From: Isoetes taiwanensis
Taxonomy: Eukaryota; Streptophyta; Lycopodiopsida; Isoetales; Isoetaceae
NCBI GenBank assembly: GCA_021234155.1
Contig: JAJEKV010000025.1
Location: 1,565,995-1,629,994 of the forward strand
DNA: 64,000 bases
Direction: 5' to 3'
The translations under genes and the position numbers were made by a program. Under the pieces are notes generated by a model. The model was not told where the DNA came from. It saw only the letters and a program-made list of their open reading frames with translations, and did no database searches. Positions 1-11,810 of this stretch are shown piece by piece. The number at the start of each line of letters is the position of its first letter. Within the stretch, counting starts at the first letter, position 1.

Positions 1-1345
1 GAGGTGTTGAGCTCAAGGACATGACTATCTTGGCACATGTAGCCCGGACTCCATTGACATAAAAAATTACAAGTTTTGTGGGCCCCTCTAGATCCCAGTT
101 CGAGTTTCGTGGGCCCCAAGTGAGAAAGTGAAAAGCTTTTAGACTTGGAGGGGCTTTCTCGACTCGTGAGTCGAGAAATTCCTCCGAAAGCCAAAAACAA
201 CCAAAACTCGAGACATTCGAGCTTGGAAAGAGTAATGACCTCAGTCGAAGATTCTCCATTATTCGTTCTATTGTCAATTTGTCCAAGCCTTCGATATATG
301 AGGGTCCATCTTAGCTGTCTTTCTCTTCTCTATCTCCACGATCTTCGTCTTTACTGTTTTCATCTGTCTTTTTATTTTGAAAATGGTAATGAAGCAGGTC
401 CAGGTACGGTATAATGGTCTCAACTAGGCCCTTGTTCCCAACCACAGATAATGGCTTCATTCCATATTGCATAGGCCCTTGGGAGAACAGGTCGTTCATG
501 TACCACTCACACACAATCTGATCTCCCTCTATCAAACTTAAAATAAAGTACTTGATAACTCTCGGCCGTATAGGAATCTTATGTATTGGACCTATAGCAC
601 CATCAGTGCTGACTTTGTCAAATAAAGGCACATCCTCCATAAACATGCCGCCCTTCCAGGGTTATATATTTTCTTGAGAGACCATGAACTTATCCACATA
701 ATGATGCTCGCTTGACCACCAATTATCGAAGTCTGCAGTTGATCATGAAACCAAAACCAATATAATGTTGGTAAAACTTGGTGCCTTTGGCAGGCCAACT
801 TTGCACTCACATTCCAGCTCATATATGGAGAATAAGACTCTATTGTTGAAATTAATATCTGCTAGTGCCCTTCAGTTCTTCCTCTGTGCTCTGCCTAAAC
901 AATTCACCTGTAGCTTGTGCCAGAAGAACAAATCTTTTTCTTTCCCAGCCGCTGTTACTTCCATATACCACCAGCAAACTGCAGGGATTTCTAGAAGCTG
1001 TGTCTTCAATCCTTCAAGAACGCAGAAAGAAGTTCTTCCAGTGATAACGAGGGATTCGACCGCAAATGCTGTAAGAAAAAACATCGCTAGAACAGAGAGA
1101 TGCAAGGACTCAAAATTGAAAGCTTTTCGGGAGGTGTAGGTTTTTGCTTCTTCGGGTTGCTGGATGCCGGCTCCGATCCCCCGCCCTGCTTCTTAGATAG
1201 AGGCGCCATGTCTTATAAGCAATGCTGTTTCTTGCTGCTTGAATGACCTTTCGAACTACGTCTCTTCTGAGATTTTGTGATTTTGGGACTGTATACAGAA
1301 ACAAGCTCCGGCGTGTTCTTAAATATGAAATTAAGGACATACACT
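1..1345 (-). pseudogene. Copy A of the ParB-like/NIF-like gene family, internally deleted and cut by the window edge
   Basis: The reverse strand aligns by eye with 26490-26900 and then with 29655-30680 of copy B, so about 2.7 kb present in B, including the ParB-like exon, is missing here. A plausible start codon (minus strand, first base 1209) opens MAPLSKKQGGGSEP, a basic, low-complexity N terminus; copy B has ATA at the matching site. The frame at 646-311 (MFMEDVPLFDKVSTDGAIGP onward) matches B 29870-30120 and ends in an acidic, charged tail. Bases 1-140 match the start of the NIF-like block of B (SNWDLEGPT). The intron between those blocks carries a palindrome at 155-178. Frameshifts and stops make it a pseudogene. 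The family is not one I can name. Confidence 0.6.
155..178. repeat. Intronic palindrome of copy A
   Basis: A 24-base near-perfect palindrome (TTTCTCGACTCG/TGAGTCGAGAAA) with only the central pair mismatched. It lies in the intron before the NIF-like block. The equivalent place in copy B (30310-30335) retains the outer arms but has lost most of the core. Confidence 0.85.
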
Positions 1346-1589
1346 CATTGAAGGCAAAATAGCTGGGTGAGGGTATCCATCCTTAGCCCACCTAAACACC
1401 AATTTGAATATCATTTTCATTTTATGGAATTTAGTTCGATGAGCGTATAGAATTTCATCAGGCGCTAGTAGACGGAGCCGCAGACATATTTCTCTCGGCT
1501 GCTTGTGATGGCGACACAATGTTGTAAGCTTCTAACTTTCCATGAATCTATAGGGATACACAAGAATCACTTTAATATAAGTTATTTAT

Positions 1590-1762
1590 GGCGAGGCCCT
1601 GTGTGGCCGATTGATGAAGCAAAGGCCCTCGAAGAGGCGGCGGGATCTGTGATACAATGGCTTGCGAGAAGGGGTGAGGGCTTTCTACTATTGTATTTGG
1701 ATGCTTGTTTCTTAGAACTTATTAGACCTGCGCGAAAAGTCAAGAATGTGGAACTACTCTAA
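1590..1762 (+). pseudogene. Ankyrin-like frame fragment, divergent from copy A
   Basis: The translation EAKALEEAAGSVIQWLARRG matches the minus-strand end of the ankyrin-like frame in copy B (26268-26056, EAKTLGEAVGSVIQ). In both copies this frame points away from the main gene, so the two were divergently arranged in the ancestral unit. Only the C-terminal part of the repeat survives here, and the extension to the stop at 1762 is not recognised. Confidence 0.35.
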
Positions 1763-2058
1763 AGCTCGCTCGATTGCTTATTTGTTTGTTGCGCATATTT
1801 CAGTGTCAAGGAACTCTCTGCATTGAGAGATTCTGAATAAGGGAGCAAGCAATCGGAGAGACTCGCGAACAACTGCACATATTCAAAGTTAGGAAGGGCA
1901 GGTTTGATTCCTTGTTTGATTACTTGTTTGATAGACTGGCTTAGGTAAGACGGAGTGGGTTTCTTATATGGACGACATATTTCGCTTGGAGGGCGGAGTT
2001 CGATTTCTTATGTAGAGGATCAAGATAATTAGAGGAGTTCATGTGGGTTGAGTCAAAT

Positions 2059-2680
2059 TCCGATTCACAAGTCGAGAATAGGTTCCTATCGACTCGCGAG
2101 TCAAGAAAGCCCCCTTGTCCTCTGTATTTGCCTTTCAAATGCATTCTCGAGTCGCTAATCGCAGAGGCCCCTCTCCTTCGCAAAAGTTGAAGGCGATAGT
2201 TCAAAAGAGAGTGGCCCAGACTGGGTAGAGGCATGGGCAAGGGAAGTAAAGAGAGGCTGTTTTGGTATAGTAAAGGGAGGGTGTTGGATGAATAGTTTGG
2301 ATTCCTCTATATTTGCCTTTCGGGGGCTTTCTCGACTCGCAAGTCGAGAAGGCCTGCTTTTTTTACTCGCGAGTCGAGTATTCTCGACTCCCGAGTTGAG
2401 AAGGAGAGAAGAGGAGAGAAGAAGGACAAGGAATATTGAGGGAGAGCAGTCTAGTGTGGGTGTTGGCTTCAATGCGGCATTCTTGACTCGCAAGTCAGGA
2501 ATGCCTTCATCTAGACTAAGGCCCTTCCCTCTCAAAAGGGGGGGAGGAGGGATCTAGTCTTGGTGTCTTTCTCGACTAACCAGTCGAGAGTAGGCCGCCT
2601 AAACTGGAGAGCCTAAACATGGACTGGAGGGGAGATTTGGGGCTCGACTAAGGCTTTCTCGACTCTGAGTCAAGAATAGG
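2059..2680. repeat. Cluster of degenerate palindromes in the 5' flank of copy A
   Basis: At least six copies of the TTCTCGACTCGCGAGTCGAGAA-type palindrome lie here, complete or half: 2088-2109, 2328-2350, 2364-2380, 2381-2402, 2479-2502, 2568-2590 and 2655-2677. Many are joined to the same flank (GGGGGCTTTCTC or AGGCC). The block matches 25330-25800 next to copy B in inverted orientation. The 2381-2402 copy has CTCCCGAG at its centre and the 2655-2677 copy has a shortened centre. Confidence 0.8.
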
Positions 2681-2699
2681 CCTTTTCTCGCGAGCCTGA

Positions 2700-3254
2700 G
2701 GAAATGCAGCCATGATGCTAATCCTGCAAGGAATGACGTATTCTGGGTTAGCTAGATTTGATAGTGTAATTTTCTAATTTCCCTAAAATATTTACAGATC
2801 AATCTAATGAACCACTTATAGTTTCTTTAGTGAAAATGTTTGTTCTGCAATCCTTTCCTTTTTTCATCTCGCTGTGGAAGATTCTTAGTCTGCACTTCAG
2901 TTTCTTTTGCCTATTCACGGCTCTGGATAAATAAAAATAATAACTATGGCCCATCTAAACAGAGTTCTTGAACTTGACCTGACTAAAAATAGTAAACCTA
3001 AATAGAGAAAAAATTGAAGCTGATCTTTTAAGAACGCACCTGTCGGATTGACTCGAAGAAGAAGGCAGTTCCATAGCTGCTTCATTCTTTAAACAAAAAC
3101 TTGCCGGGATGGAAAGGGTTTGTCAGGATGGAAATAGTATCAGGGGATAGTAAGGTCCTCTAAATACTAGAAAAAAAAATAAGAAAATAAGAACACAAAA
3201 AAAGACATGGAAATAACAACACAAAAACATTATTTTATGACGTGAAAAACTTAC
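2700..3254. other. No gene recognised
   Basis: AT-rich sequence with no readable frame over 100 codons. A short stretch at 3041-3076 (minus) is bounded by plausible splice signals and could be an exon, but no protein family is recognisable. Confidence 0.5.
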
Positions 3255-3341
3255 TATTAAATCCTCACTTTCTTCTGAAGTTGTAACGGCCTTTGGAGGA
3301 GACGATTTGGGCGAGGACCTCGGCACTGGATGCGTCACCAT
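3255..3341 (-). CDS. Possible first exon of an unrecognised gene
   Basis: On the minus strand an ATG at 3341 opens 29 codons rich in Ser, Pro and Glu (MVTHPVPRSSPKSSPPKAV) and ends at a good donor site (ATA|GTAAGT). The purine-rich 3340-3530 region could be its leader. No continuation can be joined confidently, because copy A lies about 550 bases downstream and may have broken the gene. It could equally be chance. Confidence 0.25.
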
Positions 3342-3790
3342 CCATAGATCAAGCGGCCGTCATAAGAAGGGATTGATTCCTGCATTTCTGGTGTTGATTG
3401 GTTTGATCGGCCTTCAAACGGAGGAAGATGGACTGAGGAGAAGAGTAGCAGACAAGGGGAAAACTGGGACTAAAAATGGAGTAAGGCAGTTATTTTCGGC
3501 TGCCTCCTCAAACTGGGAGATAAAGTAATGTAATTAATGTGGTATACGGGTTGAATGTACGTTGGGCAAACATGAGAAAAAGCTGACACGTGGCCAGCAA
3601 CAATGGTTTAATGTTTTAATGGTTAATGGTTTATGCAAAATGTAAAATGCTAGTGCTATGGTCTTATTTCTTTGTACATATCAAATGTTAATTGGTTTTA
3701 TGTTAAATGTTTAATGTTAGTGCATGGTTTTTCAGTTCAATGTTGCATTTGTAATATATCTTTAGAATCTTCCTTCATATAGGAAGTGAC
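3342..3790. other. No gene recognised
   Basis: Non-coding. 3600-3740 is made of short repeats of the type TTAATGTTTTAATGG with no larger structure. Confidence 0.5.
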
Positions 3791-3839
3791 TCAAATTGAA
3801 ATTGAGACAATATCATAACCGCAATTGATCCATTTGATA

Positions 3840-6630
3840 GTGTAAATGATCAAAGGCTTGGGGATGAGCATCTGGATGTTGGCATTGGAAAGCTGCTCAT
3901 CCAAGTTTATACCATCATGTCCCAAGAGACCTGCAGTGACTACATTGTGTGATCTGGGTTGCTTGAGTCTCAAGCTCAGCCAAGATGGCCAATTATACAT
4001 ATTACACACAAGGATGGGAAGAACCTAAAAGCCCCATCTCAAAAAGATACCTTGAGGCCCAACCCAGACCATGTGGAAGACTTGGTGATGGATGAGCATC
4101 TATTGATTACAAGGAAGAGGCTAGAAGTGAGAGATGCGTACAAAGGATGGAAAGTATGGTAGTAACCAAAGATAAACTAGAAGCAATTAGAGGGCGAGAG
4201 TGTTGCAATCTCGATTGCACAGTTCAATATAGTGTGGATGACCTTGTTGAAATAAAGTTCCAATACATTGAACAACTTCAAAAAGACAGGAATAATTTCA
4301 TCTACTCCTTGTGTACAAATTCCTGCTATGACACAGGAATATCAATTGAAGGGCCTGAGGGTATGCATGAGGGCATTAAGATGGATTCTTGGCTTGAGCA
4401 AGACATCATCTTACAGATACTAAGAACATGTCAGAAAAGGGCATAGACTATTCTAGAATGTAATGCACTGACTTTGAAACCTAGAGCAAACTCTTTGAGG
4501 GCCATTATAGTCTACGAAAGCTTTGTGAGATACATGTCCCAATCTATGCCCCATAAGTCTAAGTTGAACGAGCATGGTGTATGAGTGGCGCAAAGAGTGT
4601 TGCCACAACATTACATCCAGAAAGAGTGCCTTAAAGAGGTCAATGCAATGCTAGAAGCTACAGGAGATTGGCCTTTTTCTCGGTCATCTTTCAGCAAGTT
4701 ATAGAAAACTCACTTTTCAGACGTGTGTGTCTTGCAACAAATGCCATTCTCAAACTGCAATACCTGCATTCAATGAAGGATACACTTGTACCAACTGCAA
4801 TAAGAAAAGAAAGGGTGCCAATTAGGGAGCAATTTGCAGATCACCAATCGGACCAAATATCGTGTAGACAACTGTATTGGCAGTGGAGAACATTTTTCCA
4901 GATGTAGCCTGATAGATATTTGTGTCTGATTCATGACAACATGGAACAACACAAGACTTTCTTGCTAAAGCTAGATCCTTTGCCTAAGCATTGTCAAAAT
5001 GCTTTTCAGATGAAAGCAAGCTTGGCGGGTGTCTTAACACATGGACATGGCACTGGCACCTATGGGCATTTTGTGCTTGATCTTTGGAGGGATGATCTGA
5101 ATTTTCATGTAAGTTTCATTTTCAAGTGCATGCTAACACTAAAGAGAGGATCTATAGAAGGGAGAAGGTATTCTCCCTCGGCCCTCATTTTTTATGCTTT
5201 GATGGATGATCAAGCGCTTATTTACTAAAGGCAGATAAAGGAGCTCACATCCAAAGTGTCGAAAGAAACAAGGACTTGGGATGAGTTCCCCATACATGAA
5301 AAGCAACTGCCAAAGGAGCTATGTGTTCAGCTAGATAACTGTTGGAAAGAAAACAAGAATAGATGGATGTTTGGGGCAATGTCATACTTGACAGTAGGAG
5401 TATTCAAGACTGTAAAGGTGGGGTTCATGATGAACGGGCATACACATGATGATATAGATACATTCTTCAGGACTTTCTCTACCAAGACCAAGAAGGAGAA
5501 CGTGACAATCTCCTTGAGCTAATGGATGTGTTTGAGAGCTGCATTGACCCTAACCCAATGGCCTTCTTGGTCGACGAGATTGCAGATTGGAAAATAATTT
5601 GTCGAGGAATACTCATTGGATGGTAACGATCAATTGATAGAAAAGAAAACAAGAATAGATGGATGTTTGGGGCAATGTCATACTTGACAGTAGTAGGAGT
5701 ATTCAAGATTGTGAAGGTGGGGTTCATGACGAACGGGCATACACATGATGATATAGATACATTCTTCGGGACCTTCTCTACCAAGATCAAGAAGGAGAAT
5801 GTGACAAGCAGTGATGACTTTAAGGTGTCAAACTTCGTAAAGTTGCTTAGACAGCATTTCTATAGCTTAGAAGCAGTTAGAGGATGATAAAGTCATCACT
5901 GGTGACAAGTCTCCTTAGACTAATGGATGTGTTTGAGAGCTGCATTGACCCTAACCCAATGGCCTTCTTGGTCGACGAGACTGCACATTGAAAAATAATT
6001 TGTCGAGGGATACTTATTGGATGGTAATGATCAGTTGACAGGCCACACAAAGCCACTTCAGCTAAAGTTTTAGGTGAGGGATGGAATATCAATCATGCAA
6101 TATAAATGGAGGCCAGGGGATAAGTTGTGGATGCCTGTGCAAGGAATCAAAATACGACAAAGGGGGCCTAAGGGTGAAGTTCTTCTTCCTACGGGGTGAG
6201 CCAAAATCACTTCGTCCTTTTAAGACCGTTAAAGACTCTAGCCAACTAGTGAAGGGTATCCAAAATTATATAACACACTGAGAGGATATGTTCGAAAGGG
6301 AAAGCACACCTCATCCCTCAAGAAAAATCACATGGACTCCCTAATTTATTACTGGGGGAAAGTTGTGACGTGCTTAGAAACAAACAACCATGTGGGAGGA
6401 AGTTGAGAGACTATTTCTTGCCGGAGACTAGTTGGGAGGGTTCTCATGGAGTAAGCACATCAAAGAAAGTTGACTTGGATCCAAACAATGGCTCCAAGTG
6501 GTTTATGGGAAGCAAGGCCTCAAAGCCAAAGTGGTTTGACCTTCTTGAGTGTGATCCTCTCGAGATCATCAAGGAAGGATATTTTGTGCTCGTAGGCCTG
6601 ACGATGGGGATTGTCCAATATAATTAGAGA
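3840..6630 (+). pseudogene. Decayed DUF7869-type transposon-associated gene
   Basis: Plus-strand blocks in shifting frames resemble DUF7869 proteins, which are widespread, transposon-like and probably DDE-type nucleases (that function is inference). A Cys-rich block near 4703-4820 has CVSC and CTNC pairs. 4920-5140 reads DNMEQHKTF...GVLTHGHGTGTYGHF. 5290-5520 carries the family hallmark: LPKELCVQLDNCWKENKNR, then GHTHDDIDTFF. 6370-6627 (MLRNKQPCGRK...GYFVLVG) probably encodes the C-terminal part. Many stops and frameshifts, plus an internal duplication at 5349-6042, show that it is dead. It may lie inside the Helitron whose 3' end is at 8896. Confidence 0.6.
5349..6042 (+). repeat. Tandem duplication of the DUF7869 core segment
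   Basis: 5349-5638 and 5650-6042 are near-identical copies of the stretch from AAAACAAGAATAGATGGATG to the ATTGGATGGTAA region. The second copy has about 100 extra bases, encoding SSDDFKVSNFVKLLRQHFYS, which the first lacks. Both copies keep the GHTHDDID motif. Confidence 0.85.
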
Positions 6631-7109
6631 TGGCACTTTCTTACGTTAACACCTCCATACCTGATGGGTGGGTTGGGGGGAGGAGGGAGGTATTTGCGTC
6701 CTGGATTCCAGGTTGGGAGCCCGTTGGGAGGCATAAGAGGGGCAACTTGAAGAAGCAATACTCCGACAACTGGGAGAAGACGTGGAGGGCAAATCTTGCT
6801 GATCCTCAAAGGAGAGAATTGATGGAGTGTGTGGTATGGTCATACCCTACTTGTCACATTTCAAAGGACAAGACCCACAAGATTTTCAAGAGGGAAATGG
6901 ACAAAGCCATGAGAAACCTCCATGCTATAGCATTGTATGAGGGTAGATATTATTATTTATGTATTGTGCTTGAAATTCCTGAGAACTTTCTCAACTTGTG
7001 GTTTGTACATTTTAAGAGAAAAACAAATGAGTCTTGTTCGATGATGTGTATTTCTCAGTCATTCAATGCAAAACCTTTTTTTTTGTATGAATTTTATTTT
7101 CCTGCATGA
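6630..7109 (+). CDS. Unrecognised 159-codon frame downstream of the DUF7869 relic
   Basis: An open frame begins MALSYVNTSIPDGWVGGRRE and includes Trp- and Lys-rich stretches (NLKKQYSDNWEKTW). No domain is recognised. It directly follows the DUF7869 relic and probably belongs to the same element. The 3' half, rich in Phe and Cys, is likely chance extension. Confidence 0.25.
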   Translation: MALSYVNTSIPDGWVGGRREVFASWIPGWEPVGRHKRGNLKKQYSDNWEKTWRANLADPQRRELMECVVWSYPTCHISKDKTHKIFKREMDKAMRNLHAIALYEGRYYYLCIVLEIPENFLNLWFVHFKRKTNESCSMMCISQSFNAKPFFLYEFYFPA

Positions 7110-8250
7110 GGACCAAATGTCAGGATTTGACCCACTTTAATTAAATGGGACTTTGTATCAAGTCAGTCTATTTTCCAACTACTAAAGTAGTTAGAACATC
7201 AGTGGAAGGTTGTATTGATTTTTTCAAAATTAGTGGGGAAAGGGAGGGATGAAGATGAAATAGCAAGAACGAAAAATAGGAGAAATTTTTTTTGTTGCCA
7301 AATCTTCTGTCTCCATTCTCATTCAACATCCTACTTTTGTGACACAGCTAAAGCAGCATCAAGTTTTCTCCTCGATTTTTTCCTTCAGGTTGTCCGTCAG
7401 CATCATAAATGATCTTGTTCTTTTTTAAATCTTGTTCTATTGAATTACCTTCGTCTTCTGCAGTCTTTACATTAATGCTCCTTATTTTGATACTATAAAA
7501 ACAAAAATTTGAAGATGCTAAATTTCTAGTTGAATTTGCAGAGAAGGGTATCTTACCTAATTTAGATTCTTGAAATTAGGTGCTCAAGATAAATGTCTTA
7601 ACTTTGCATGATCTTCCTCAATGTCCTGAACATAATTATTCGTTTTAGTTTATTCTTGTACTGTATCAAGCTAGCCATATCTAATAGTAAAGCCTGATTT
7701 CCTATGCATTCATAAATCCACGTTATGTCTTTGACATTAGACTGTCACTCTATGATCATAGGAAAAGAATGTTTTTTTGTGTACAGTTATTTGTGAATGC
7801 TTATGCAAATTTATTAAGTGAACTTGCTGCTGGCTAAGGCCTCGTCTTAATGATGTCTAATACAATTCTATTCCTGCATCCACATGAGATTTATCAGAAA
7901 GCAAAATCTGTCGCATGAAGTAGATTGCCACCATTTAACAGTTTGCATCCCTAAGTCTTTGATTAGATTCCTATATTCTTGCAGATGAAACTTTATCTTA
8001 GTATGTTTACTTATTAGACTTTGAAATACAAAATACCATGTTTAATAATACGCTGTCACTGTCTGATTATAAATTACTATAGGTCTTTGCTAGCTTTATT
8101 GTTCACGTACGTCGTAGGGATGGTGAGTGTAAGATTTATTAACAATAACAATTGCTTATCCCCCTCTTAATAGGTTATTTTATCGTCTTAAGGAGTTTAT
8201 CAATGCATTTCTCCTGTCTTTTTCTAAAATGACATCTTATTATTGTAGGG
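7110..8250. other. AT-rich stretch with no gene
   Basis: No long frame, RNA gene or repeat array seen. It could be an intron linking the frames on either side, since a splice-acceptor-like TATTGTAG lies near 8249. Confidence 0.5.
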
Positions 8251-8649
8251 AGTTATGCGATAGTCGATAACACCCGCTGGCGTGTTGCTGGTTTGGAGTC
8301 AAAAAAATTCCCTTCCAAGTATACATGCAGGGGAACTTGCTTCAGGTCAAGAGGCATTTGTGATGGGAGATGGTTTAAGGCTTGGACATCGATCCCACAT
8401 GATGCAGTTGGTGATTACGACCTTCCTGAGTTTCTAACAAAGTATAACATTGTTGTTGGTAGACCTGAGTCGCGCGTGTGGGACATGGTACTAGAGCATG
8501 TTTACACATTCATGTTTGCCACCATAGGCACGATGGGAGGAGCTTTTATACCTATCAGCTTCGCAACTGAGCTCCACATCGAGCCAACAGACATTCCTAG
8601 AGTTCTTTGGGACAAGTTCTTCATGATGTGGATCCATTGGCAGACATAA
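8251..8649 (+). CDS. Unrecognised frame, probably part of a mobile element
   Basis: After an acceptor-like TATTGTAG the frame reads AIVDNTRWRVAGLESKKFPS and runs open to the stop at 8649, about 132 codons. It is rich in aromatic residues and has possible metal ligands (Cys pair near CRGTC). I do not recognise the family. Its position 250 bases before a Helitron-like 3' end makes it likely element-borne or captured. Confidence 0.35.
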   Translation, partial: SYAIVDNTRWRVAGLESKKFPSKYTCRGTCFRSRGICDGRWFKAWTSIPHDAVGDYDLPEFLTKYNIVVGRPESRVWDMVLEHVYTFMFATIGTMGGAFIPISFATELHIEPTDIPRVLWDKFFMMWIHWQT

Positions 8650-8866
8650 CCTCTATTTGCACCAAAACATATTTTGTATAGACCAAGCATATTTGTTTAA
8701 ATTTTGTTTGAACTTCATATTATGTGTACACTTTAAAGGTAGAGTTTGTTCACCTATCTATATGTGTTTATTGCATCTAAAACATATATTGCCTTGAATG
8801 CATTGCACATGTTCATGACACAACCATGACTAACGCACATAAATGCCTTCACATATCCATGACTAA

Positions 8867-8896
8867 TGCCCGGCATCGCCGGGCACACGTTTCTAG
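8867..8896 (+). mobile_element. Helitron-like 3' terminus
   Basis: An 8-bp stem (TGCCCGGC 8867-8874, loop ATC, GCCGGGCA 8878-8885) is followed 8 bases later by CTAG (8893-8896) and then T. This is the standard 3' end of a Helitron: a GC-rich hairpin 8-12 bases before CTRR, inserted 5' to T. The element would extend leftwards, but the 5' TC terminus was not located. A sister end lies at 23659. Confidence 0.6.
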
Positions 8897-9560
8897 TTTA
8901 TTTGTATAATGTGGTCCCGAGTTTAATAAAGTCCACTCATAGGTTGGCCTATGGAAGGTAGTTGTGATCTCATGAAAGTAGTTCCATGCGATGCATGTCT
9001 AGATTTGAGCAACAGAAGCTTGGCCTTTAAAGAATTATGTAAATCAGACGAAAGGAATGTTAATGACAATGGCATACGGAGGATGTGGTGTCCAAAGGTA
9101 AATGGTGAATCTCGTTATATTTTTAGATTATTGACGGAAAAGAAGAAGGAAGATTTTCTATCACTATAAAGGAAATTACATGATAGAAAGAAGGTTTTAG
9201 AAGGGTAGGTGCCTCAAGCATTGGCATGGCACTTCTCTTACATTGCAACGACCGTAAAATAAACTAGATAAGCTTCTACAAGCATGCAAAGTCAGATGTA
9301 AAAAGTAGAGTATTTACAAACAATGATTACGAGGATGGGTTGGAGAATGGTACAATAAATGTTGTTCTTCAACTGACATTTTCTTCAAATGTGATGTGAC
9401 ATATAAGACCAAGGTGAATGACGCTAATTATGCAAAAAAGATACCAAATACTATTTAATTCTTGCTTTTTTATTTTAACTAATTTTTAACTACTGTGGTC
9501 ATAACGGCCTTGTTAATTATGTTTATCTTTAGCTACATAGGTTAGTTGTAGTTGTATAGA
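8897..9560. other. No gene recognised
   Basis: Only a 72-codon frame (8951-9169) with no recognisable domain; otherwise AT-rich non-coding sequence. Confidence 0.4.
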
Positions 9561-9569
9561 GTACAACTT

Positions 9570-11790
9570 TCATAGTGTCTATTGAAGTGAGCCGAGCTCT
9601 ATGGAGTTAAAGAATATATGGATTCCACTGCTACATTGTAGCGTGATCTTCAGGCTGCCCACGCTCAGAACCAGGCTTTGGAAGAAAGTCTTTAGAGTAA
9701 GCATGATGCCGTATTGGACATTTGGGCTGCCCTCCTTAAAGAACAGGAGATACGAACTGCTATGGAAGAATAGCAAGCTCAACTTCAGGCTACCATCACG
9801 GAGCTTTTGGCTCAGAGCAACAGAAAAGACAAACTTCTTGTTGACGCTCAGGCTCTCTACACGGGATTGCAGAATGAATATACCCATCAACAACATGCCG
9901 TCACGCAGGGTGAAATTCACATTACTATTTTGGAAGGACAGCTAGCCACAGTACAGACACAGGTCACGAAATTGCAAACACAGCTCAGTGACATGCAAAA
10001 ACAGAAGCTTGTGGATGACGCTGAGATGCTTACTCTTTAGCTCAGGTTTCCATTCATGGCCCTTTGTCTTCATCACAGACCACTCATTCTCACAAAAAGA
10101 TCAAGGAACAACTTCGTCTCCTTACTGAGAAAGATAACAGAATCCATGATATGAAACATCAGCTGCAGCCGTCAATTCAGTCTGCTGATGACGCTCATCA
10201 TCAGCACGAGACCTATACCTCATTAGTTGTCCACATTCAGGGTGATTTTCCAAAACCCACGAGCTATTTGGACTATGTTCAGTCCCCACTACAACTTTTT
10301 TTGCTCAAGTGGTTCACTGCTAATGGCACTCTTCACTGCTCTCTCACCAGCAAGGATCTGCTTACTATCTAGCCCGATCTTTCTATTGAAGACAAAGGCC
10401 TTCTTTGTGCTCTTCTTACCTGTCAGCTTATTCCTTGTGAAGATCAAGAATTCTTTATTCTTCGCCTTGTTCAACCAATGGCATATGTCATGCACGATTT
10501 CTAGTTGGCCGACACACATGATAAGTTTGACGGTCCACACCGTGCCTTTCAAGGTGATTCAAATGCCAAATGGCTGTTGCAAAATATCTTTAAGATCAGT
10601 TATGGGTCACTGCTCTTTAACGGAGTACATGCCCGATCTAGGTCGCCATTTGCCTCTTTGGATTGCAGAAACTTTGCAGCAAGTCCGCAAAAACCTGCAT
10701 GAGGACATGGAAATTCAATTCGCTCAAATCTACTTATAGCACTTAAGTGCCCTCAACAGTCTCCATGCCTCTCTTGACGATGAGATCATTCCTGTGGACT
10801 GGATTCCTCCTCCTTTCAACACACTTCTTCCCTGTTCAGAATGGAAATGTTGGTGTCAAACCCTAGATGTCGATCTACTTCAAGAATTCTGTGACCAAGC
10901 TCAGCAATCTACGATGCAGCCTCCTCCTCAACATGATACCCCTTATGCGTAATTAGGAGCACCTCTACACCGTCAGTTCCTTACTTCTGATTGGTGCTCC
11001 TCCTTTTGGACAAAGGCTCTGGTTGGTCACTCTGATTAGACCCCGGCACACATCTCTACAGACCTTCAGTGGGATCCACGCTTTGTGCCCCGTAATGTCT
11101 GGCAGGAAGGAGAAACTCTGGATCATAATCATAATTGGATATACGTCCCCGATGAACGAGACTGGCAAAACCCTGCTCATGCCATCTGAGTTCTTAGTCA
11201 ATTCTTGGACCGAGCTGCCACATCCCCGGATCCGTCAGTGCACTGCCTTAGCAGGTTTCTGCATTGCTTTAAAGTGTCTTCTCGCCTGTTCAATTATCCG
11301 TCGACGTCCTTAGTCCTATGCAGCCAGGCACATGACTATTCCTGAACACAACACATGTCAAGGGCAAGGGACCAAGTATGAAGTAGCAAACCCATGTCCC
11401 CGAAAAAAACCACGCAGAGATCCACGCCCCCGTCAAAGAAGAGGACCAGACAAGACAAATGATCCCCTCTGGGGAGTTCGGCCTTAAATTAGCGGGATTC
11501 TGGGCTGTAACGACAGCACCGCAAAGATTCCCTCAGATCAAGCATATGATCTAGGAGTTGGTAACTGAGATCACAAAGGCTTTGCCATATGTTTCAGTCT
11601 TCTCGTCTTAGCGAGATCTCATGTACTCTTTTTGATATTCAAGGATTCTTATCTTGGCATATTGCTTTTCTGTTTCATTCTTTATGTTCTGATTTCTTTG
11701 CAAAATCCCATGTGACACACTATACTAGGATTTGTCTATTTGATCCCCCGAACCCAGACCCTAAACATCACTGTTATCTCTCATAACATC
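9570..11790 (+). pseudogene. Decayed coiled-coil, gag-like reading frame
   Basis: A plus-strand coding remnant can be followed through several stops and frameshifts. 9740-10040 is a Gln/Leu-rich coiled coil (QAQLQATITELLAQSNRKDK; heptads continue through QLATVQTQVTKLQTQLSDMQ). It continues in another frame at 10064-10372 (KKIKEQLRLLTEKDNRIHDM), then through 10380-11330 with Trp/Pro-rich text. 11400-11460 is basic (KKRTRQDK). No protease, reverse transcriptase or zinc knuckle was seen. A retrotransposon gag or a host coiled-coil pseudogene are both possible. Confidence 0.4.
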
Positions 11791-11810
11791 TTGCTTGAAA
11801 GTTTCAAGTT

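Noticed and set aside
1890-1935. A tRNA-like GGTTTGATTCC motif
   Set aside because: No acceptor stem or anticodon arm can be formed around it.
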